Origin: Hydrogenedens sp964549105
GTDB lineage: Bacteria > Hydrogenedentota > Hydrogenedentia > Hydrogenedentales > Hydrogenedentaceae
Assembly: GCA_964549105.1 (NCBI GenBank)
Contig: CAZJTZ010000017.1
Span: 7,205 to 71,204 of the forward strand
Direction: 5' to 3'
DNA length: 64,000 nt
In this document: one piece after another, positions 59,199 through 64,000 of the stretch
Layout: each line of letters opens with the position of its first letter
How positions within the stretch are numbered: position 1 is the first letter of the stretch
The notes under the pieces: model-generated
Databases searched by the model: none
The model's input: the letters and a program-made list of their open reading frames with translations, nothing else
What the model was told of the DNA's origin: nothing
Program-made: the position numbers and the translations under genes

Positions 59199-60620
59199 GT
59201 GAACGAGACAATTAAAATATTAATTGAAGTAGGGTATATGATTTCTGCGGTTACCTTTATTTACGGCTTGAAAATGTTAAGTAAGCCGACAACCGCAATA
59301 AGAGGAAACATTATATCTGGTTTGGGTATGGCTCTTGCCATAGCCATTACACTTTTTAACCCCGTTATAAAGTCGTATGAGTGGATAATTATTGGTGGAC
59401 TCATAGGAACAGTTATAGGGACTATTGCTGCTATCAGGATACCTATGACCTCTATGCCGGGTTTTGTTGCGTTTTTTAATGGCACAGGTGGTCTTGCGAG
59501 TATGCTTGTGGGCTGGTCAGATTTTCATGTGAATTATACAGGGGCAGGCTATGGTGCGTATACACTTGAAAATATTGTGCTCATACTTGCTACTTATCTC
59601 GCTATGCTCATTGGCGGTGTTACTTTTTCTGGCAGCATGATTGCTTATGCAAAATTAGAGGAAAAGATGAAAGGTAAGCCTATTTTATTTAAAGGACAGC
59701 AAATAGTTAATGCAATAGTATTGGGGTTATCAATTTTAATTTGTATTCTTTTTTTTGTAAATCCGAATGGCAGTTTTATGTATCCAGCGGTTATCCTTCT
59801 TATGATTCTCGCAAATATACTTGGAATTTTGGTGACCATTCCCATTGGCGGGGCAGATATGCCTGTGGTTATATGCTTATTAAATAGTTATTCAGGGATG
59901 GCAGGATGTGCCTCGGGTTTTGTATTGAATAACACGGTGTTGATTGTGGCAGGCTCGTTAGTAGGTGCAAGTGGTATTATCTTAACAGCAATTATGTGTA
60001 AGGCAATGAACCGTTCTCTTACCAATGTTTTGTTTAGTGGCTTTGGCTCCTCTGAGGGAGCAATTAGTTCTTCGGTAAAAGGGGAAGTAAAATCTTTGAC
60101 ACCGGAAGATGCGTATTTTGTATTGGAAGCGGCTCGTTCCGTAGTATTTGTTCCGGGTTATGGTATGGCAGTAGCCCAGGCACAGCATGTAGTTAAAGAA
60201 CTGGCTGATTTGTTAGAGAAAAATGGTACAGAAGTAAAGTTTGCAATTCATCCTGTTGCGGGTCGTATGCCGGGACACATGAATGTATTACTTGCTGAGG
60301 CAAATGTGTCTTATGACAAACTGTTAGAAATGGATGATATTAACCCGATTATAGATACGGTTGATGTTTGTATCGTTGTAGGTGCGAACGATGTTGTGAA
60401 CCCTGCGGCAAGGGAAGACCCTAAGAGTGCAATTTATGGAATGCCTATTATTAATGTGGATTATGCAAAGACTTGTTTTGTATTGAAGCGTTCACTCGCG
60501 TCGGGGTTTTCAGGAGTTGAAAATCCGCTATTCTTCAAAGAAAATACACGCATGATTTTTGGTGATGCCAAGCAGACTATAACGACAATAGTTAACCAAT
60601 TCAAAGAAGCACAAGAGTAA
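59199..60620 (+). CDS. pntB: NAD(P) transhydrogenase subunit beta
   Basis: Beta subunit (473 residues): about eight membrane helices (domain II) and the NADP(H)-binding domain III at the C-terminus. Seen: SMPGFVAFFNGTGGLASML, ADMPVVICLLNSYSGMAG, then GYGMAVAQAQHVVKEL, HPVAGRMPGHMNVLLAEA and VGANDVVNPAARED with GMPIINVDYAKT. GTG start at 59199, 2 bases after pntAB, preceded by GAAAGGAAA. Last gene of the operon before a strong terminator. Confidence 0.96.
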   Translation: MNETIKILIEVGYMISAVTFIYGLKMLSKPTTAIRGNIISGLGMALAIAITLFNPVIKSYEWIIIGGLIGTVIGTIAAIRIPMTSMPGFVAFFNGTGGLASMLVGWSDFHVNYTGAGYGAYTLENIVLILATYLAMLIGGVTFSGSMIAYAKLEEKMKGKPILFKGQQIVNAIVLGLSILICILFFVNPNGSFMYPAVILLMILANILGILVTIPIGGADMPVVICLLNSYSGMAGCASGFVLNNTVLIVAGSLVGASGIILTAIMCKAMNRSLTNVLFSGFGSSEGAISSSVKGEVKSLTPEDAYFVLEAARSVVFVPGYGMAVAQAQHVVKELADLLEKNGTEVKFAIHPVAGRMPGHMNVLLAEANVSYDKLLEMDDINPIIDTVDVCIVVGANDVVNPAAREDPKSAIYGMPIINVDYAKTCFVLKRSLASGFSGVENPLFFKENTRMIFGDAKQTITTIVNQFKEAQE

Positions 60621-60635
60621 TAATTGAGAAATAAA

Positions 60636-60672
60636 AAAGCCCCTTGTTTTTATGAAAAGAACAAGGGGCTTT
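60636..60672. terminator. Bidirectional terminator between pntB and the ceramidase-like gene
   Basis: A 13-bp perfect stem AAAGCCCCTTGTT/AACAAGGGGCTTT (60636-60648 and 60660-60672) with T runs on both strands. It serves pntB and the convergent gene whose stop codon it touches. Confidence 0.9.
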
Positions 60673-61978
60673 ATTTTTCTAACATTTCTTTGATGTTTGA
60701 GCAGGCTTTGTCAATAAGTGCTTCACCGGTTCCTGGTGGAACCCATGCAAACATCGGGTCTGCACCATATCCCCCTTCTTCCACTGCTTCAACCGTAGGA
60801 ATATAAAGAGAATGACCATTGCAATAGCCCACAAAAATCGTTTTTTTAGCAGGTGAATTTGCCTTTAATCGAAGGGCAAGTCCAGAAAAAAATTCACCAG
60901 AGCCACCCACGATTGCTAATTCTTTATTGATAAGAGTAGTGGTTAATGTTACAGGTATAGTGTTATTAGAATATTCTTTTAATAGTGCGTTAACAAATTC
61001 AGGGAAAAATCCCTGTTTATATACAGCAATAACCATTGGATTAGAAGTGTCCATTCGTGCAGGATATGAAAATCGTTCTGATTTGTATTGTATCTGTGGT
61101 TGAGCAGGAACATGAGTGGGAGTTTTTTGATATAAGTCTGCGGCATATTCGCCGATTGCATTTCCAAAGCCTATCATTCCCTTTCGTTGTTCATTGGTAT
61201 TTGGAGACATATCACCCGTAGAACCTTGAAGAAAGATACACGGGACATTTGTAAGTTCCTCAAATCGTTTTTTCATAATTCCAGGCCAATCTGCACTCCA
61301 TTTGCGGTCAAGTATATTATCCAAAATAGCATGAGCAGAAAAATTTACAATGGCAGCAATTGGTTGATTATCCACTGTATCTATTCTGATTAATGTAAGT
61401 TCAGGGTCACGAACCTTCGGCTCTTTTTTAGAGGTACGATTTCGATTCAAGTCAGTTTGTTCACTTATCCAACCAATTTTTGCAGGTGTAAGTTTACTAC
61501 ATGCTTCTGAAATGGCTTCACAAATTTTATTTTCAAGGTCTGCGACATATTGAATAGTAGCGTCAAATTTACCTTTGCCATAATTTGGTTCATCAATTAA
61601 TTCAAGAACAGGTCCGTGATGTGTATGCGAACCGACAAGCATAAGTCCCGAAACCTGACATTGTGTTTTTACCTGTTCTGATATTCGTTCTATAGACTTT
61701 TGTGTAGGTGAACGACCTAAATCCAATCCACCAATAGCAATGCGATTTGTTCCGTCATCAATAACAACAACTTTGAAAAATAATGGAAACTTTGCTCCTT
61801 CGGCGGGATAGTCATGTCTTGCTCCGTAGCCCCACATAGGAATACCGTTGGGCGGCGTAATATCCTTTGCAGCAAAACCTGCCTTAAATATAGGTTCGGC
61901 AGAGACTGGAGAAGATAAAACAGCAAGTCCATTAAATAGAATGAAGGAAAATACGATTAATCTTATAAGTCTATACAT
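60671..61978 (-). CDS. Secreted neutral/alkaline ceramidase-like protein
   Basis: Exported 435-residue protein with a signal peptide ending near residue 27 (VLSSPVSA then EP). The N-terminal domain of the neutral/alkaline ceramidase family is clear: FKAGFAAKDITPPNGIPMWGYGAR, the zinc-site VGSHTHHGP, and VNFSAHA. LQGSTGDMSPN matches the catalytic region. Many planctomycete homologues are not proven ceramidases, and the usual C-terminal domain is reduced, so the amide substrate is open. AAGGG precedes the ATG. Confidence 0.87.
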   Translation of the reverse strand: MYRLIRLIVFSFILFNGLAVLSSPVSAEPIFKAGFAAKDITPPNGIPMWGYGARHDYPAEGAKFPLFFKVVVIDDGTNRIAIGGLDLGRSPTQKSIERISEQVKTQCQVSGLMLVGSHTHHGPVLELIDEPNYGKGKFDATIQYVADLENKICEAISEACSKLTPAKIGWISEQTDLNRNRTSKKEPKVRDPELTLIRIDTVDNQPIAAIVNFSAHAILDNILDRKWSADWPGIMKKRFEELTNVPCIFLQGSTGDMSPNTNEQRKGMIGFGNAIGEYAADLYQKTPTHVPAQPQIQYKSERFSYPARMDTSNPMVIAVYKQGFFPEFVNALLKEYSNNTIPVTLTTTLINKELAIVGGSGEFFSGLALRLKANSPAKKTIFVGYCNGHSLYIPTVEAVEEGGYGADPMFAWVPPGTGEALIDKACSNIKEMLEK

Positions 61979-62087
61979 TATTATCCCTTTCTTTGAATGT
62001 ATCTATTATGACTAAATATGGACACTACCTGTTTCAAAAACAACTATTTACAGAAATTGAAGATTAAAAAAGTAGAGGATTCAAAAA

Positions 62088-63236
62088 TTAGGGATTTGTG
62101 TATTTTTTTAATAAATTGTTGGAAATTTCACAAAATTTTATTTGTGCAGGAAATTCAGGACCGTTATCGGACAACTTGTTTATGTTGGGGATATTTAAAA
62201 ATTTTATTCGATTCCGGCGCCATGTATAAGAAATAGCAATACCCTTTTGAGTTGTAATTATTGAAGGATAAGAATATTCATGCGTAATAATTGGGTCATT
62301 TTCGAGGTGAACCAGTCGTGTCCATGTATTTCCGTTATCTTTAGAGAAGGCAAGTGTTAAGGGGTTCCGAGGACCTCTGTTTATAGAAACAGGGTTATAA
62401 ACCAACCATAAAATACCATCTACATTTTTTACAAGGTCTATTCCACTATTATTATTAGGAAGTTTTGTTTTATATACTTTGCCCCAGGTTTTCCCTCCAT
62501 CTTTGGAGTCGCACCGAGCGATACGTCCACCAGTTGAACGCATAAGAGCATGAACATGGTTAGGCGAAGATTCCCAAAAGGTAGGCTGAATAACACCCTT
62601 ACCACGGATACCTGACGATTTCATATCCCACTCTTCACTTCGTATCCATGTTTTCCCTTTATCAGTGGTTCTATCGGCAAAACATCGCCATACCGTGGTC
62701 TCAATTGACGCAGGTGCAAGCCAGGCACCGTCAGAAAGGATAATAGGTTTATTTTTTACAGGACCTCTTCCGCCAATGTCTCCGGGGACTAATTCTACTG
62801 GCTCGGTCCATGTATTTCCGTTATCAGTTGATTTCATCCAATATGTTGACCAGACAGGGACATCCTTCCCTACCTTGAAGAATAGATAGATAATGTTATC
62901 CTGGTCTTTGAATAGCACAGGATTCCAATGGGCTTCTTCACAAACTTTAGCAACTTTTACAGGTTTTGACCAAACCTCGTTGTTCCACTGGGAAAGCCAT
63001 ATAGCAACATCAGGATTTTTTTCTTCCGTTCCTCCAAACCAGGCACAGAGGATTTTACTATCCGCAGTTTCTACAAGGGTTGAAGCATGACACTCGTTAA
63101 AAGGTCTGTCATCGGTAAATACATAATTAACCATTCCCCCCTCTTTTTGGACTGTTTCAACAAAATCGTTGGTTGATAGAATAGGAGAATTCTGGAAAAT
63201 TATACATTGAGAAACAAGAAATAAAGCAAAAGACAT
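62088..63236 (-). CDS. Secreted BNR-repeat sialidase-family protein
   Basis: A 382-residue six-bladed propeller of the exo-alpha-sialidase type. The N-terminus is hydrophobic (MSFALFLVSQCIIFQ), consistent with export. Four Asp boxes are seen: STDNGNTW, TTDKGKTW, SKDGGKTW and SKDNGNTW. ECHASTLVETADSKILCAWFGG starts the first blade. Glycan cleavage (sialic acid or rhamnogalacturonan-type) is inferred from family only. GAGGAG lies upstream of the ATG. It is transcribed toward the ceramidase-like gene and could share a mucin- or sphingolipid-degrading role. Confidence 0.85.
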   Translation of the reverse strand: MSFALFLVSQCIIFQNSPILSTNDFVETVQKEGGMVNYVFTDDRPFNECHASTLVETADSKILCAWFGGTEEKNPDVAIWLSQWNNEVWSKPVKVAKVCEEAHWNPVLFKDQDNIIYLFFKVGKDVPVWSTYWMKSTDNGNTWTEPVELVPGDIGGRGPVKNKPIILSDGAWLAPASIETTVWRCFADRTTDKGKTWIRSEEWDMKSSGIRGKGVIQPTFWESSPNHVHALMRSTGGRIARCDSKDGGKTWGKVYKTKLPNNNSGIDLVKNVDGILWLVYNPVSINRGPRNPLTLAFSKDNGNTWTRLVHLENDPIITHEYSYPSIITTQKGIAISYTWRRNRIKFLNIPNINKLSDNGPEFPAQIKFCEISNNLLKKYTNP

Positions 63237-63272
63237 AGCCGAAACTCCTCATTAAGTTTTTAATACTATTTA

Positions 63273-64000
63273 TTATAGCCAAATTAGCAGGGCAAAAATC
63301 GAGGCAGGAATAACTGCGATAAAGGTAAATGGCACTGCAATTTTTGTCCATTGTAGAAATGAGACTGGGTATCCTTCTTTATTTAACAGTCCTGTTCCTA
63401 CGATATTTGCGGATGCACCAATCGGGGTCATATTCCCTCCAAGACATGCGCCCATGAGTAGTCCAAAGTAAAACAAGGTAGGGTCTCCACCGCCCTTTTC
63501 CGCAAGAATAGTTGTTACAGGCAGCATTGCAGCAAGGTAAGGAACATTATCAATGAAGCCAGATAAAACAATAGAAATAATTATTAATGCGATGTAGATG
63601 GTAACTCGATTATCTCCCATATATGTATGAATTGCTTCAGCTATGTCATTTGTCCAGCCAAATTTATTTAATGTACCTACTAAGATAAAAACACCTGCCA
63701 AAAATATGGTAGTGTCCCAATCTAATTTTTTTGTAGATTTTACTATGGAAATATTGTGTGATAATTTTGCCCAGGTCAAACCAACAAGTGCTATTACCAT
63801 GCAAATAAAACCAGCAGAAGTAAATAAGGTTTCTTCAAAGAAAGAGGAGACGGCGAGAGAAATAATCAGAAAGATAAGGAAGAAGGTTGGAACCCATGTC
63901 TTTATAGGTTCTAAAGGGACTTCTTCTTCACTTTTATATTTCCTGAACACGAAGTAAAGATAAGTTAGAGATGTAATAGCACCTACTTGTATTGCAAAAA
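63273..64000 (-). CDS. SLC13/ArsB/NhaD-type transporter, N-terminus beyond window
   Basis: The frame stays open to the window end (FAIQVGAITSLTYLYFVFRK at the right edge), so the N-terminal part is missing. The visible 242 residues contain about six membrane helices. The second-repeat signature GFIDNVPYLAAMLPV and GACLGGNMTPIGASANIVGTGLL match ion-transporter (CitMHS/ArsB/NhaD) permeases. A basic loop with KSEEEVPLEP separates the halves. Sodium/proton, arsenite or anion transport cannot be distinguished here. Confidence 0.88.
   Translation of the reverse strand, partial: FAIQVGAITSLTYLYFVFRKYKSEEEVPLEPIKTWVPTFFLIFLIISLAVSSFFEETLFTSAGFICMVIALVGLTWAKLSHNISIVKSTKKLDWDTTIFLAGVFILVGTLNKFGWTNDIAEAIHTYMGDNRVTIYIALIIISIVLSGFIDNVPYLAAMLPVTTILAEKGGGDPTLFYFGLLMGACLGGNMTPIGASANIVGTGLLNKEGYPVSFLQWTKIAVPFTFIAVIPASIFALLIWL

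Overview
The window is one contiguous stretch of an AT-rich (my impression is 35-40% G+C) chromosome from an uncultured-type diderm bacterium. An outer membrane is implied by lpxK and two lipopolysaccharide-kinase-like genes. Several families here are common in Planctomycetota/PVC-like and Hydrogenedentota-like genomes: a ceramidase-like secreted enzyme, a BNR sialidase, a secreted ADP-ribosylglycohydrolase, a CehA/McbA-like protein, DUF4432 and DUF169. The lineage is inference from gene content; no rRNA gene is present. The window opens inside hflX and closes inside a SLC13/ArsB-type transporter, so both terminal genes are partial.

Layout. 1-1.9 kb: hflX and a TPR lipoprotein. 1.9-2.9 kb: a non-coding stretch full of palindromic repeats. 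2.9-6.1 kb: the translation/secretion operon ffh-rpsP-khpA-trmD-rplS, without rimM. 6.2-10.5 kb: an HNH protein, then gltX, a ROK sugar kinase and a 1-phosphofructokinase-like gene. 10.4-18.5 kb: lpxK, ilvC, two GT4 glycosyltransferases, a DUF2905 membrane protein, a HAD phosphatase and priA. 18.5-22.2 kb: repeats, tRNA-Ser(CGA) and an accessory island. The island holds a class II Fic protein and an abortive-infection/HEPN-like protein, bracketed by a 158-bp direct repeat. 22.2-30 kb: a cation-efflux/PadR pair, a CrtI-like oxidoreductase, an alcohol dehydrogenase, DUF4432, a PilT with an N-terminal extension, and a chromate transporter. 30-33.3 kb: corrinoid protein, DUF169 and homocysteine methyltransferase, followed by a HhH-GPD DNA glycosylase. 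33.5-38 kb: fba, glmS, ahcY. 38-43.6 kb: thiG-thiH with a secreted ADP-ribosylglycohydrolase, then a CehA-like protein with a degenerate metal site. 43.7-49.7 kb: RNase D and purM-purSL-purQ. 49.8-57.4 kb: a LysR regulator, an O-antigen ligase/polymerase, and an opposing five-gene operon (two LPS kinases, a GAF histidine kinase, a small membrane protein and a TPR/zinc-ribbon membrane protein) headed by a structured leader or small RNA. 57.5-60.6 kb: the three-subunit proton-translocating transhydrogenase. 60.7-64 kb: ceramidase-like and sialidase-like secreted enzymes and the partial transporter.

How it fits together. Most of the window is housekeeping: translation, purine, thiazole, hexosamine, methyl-cycle and redox balance. 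ahcY lies about 4 kb from the corrinoid/homocysteine methyltransferase cluster, which suits one-carbon metabolism. lpxK, the two GT4 genes, the O-antigen ligase and the LPS kinases build the cell surface. The least explained parts are the Fic/HEPN-like island between direct repeats, the leader RNA before the LPS-kinase/histidine-kinase operon, and DUF169 inside a corrinoid methyl-transfer cluster.
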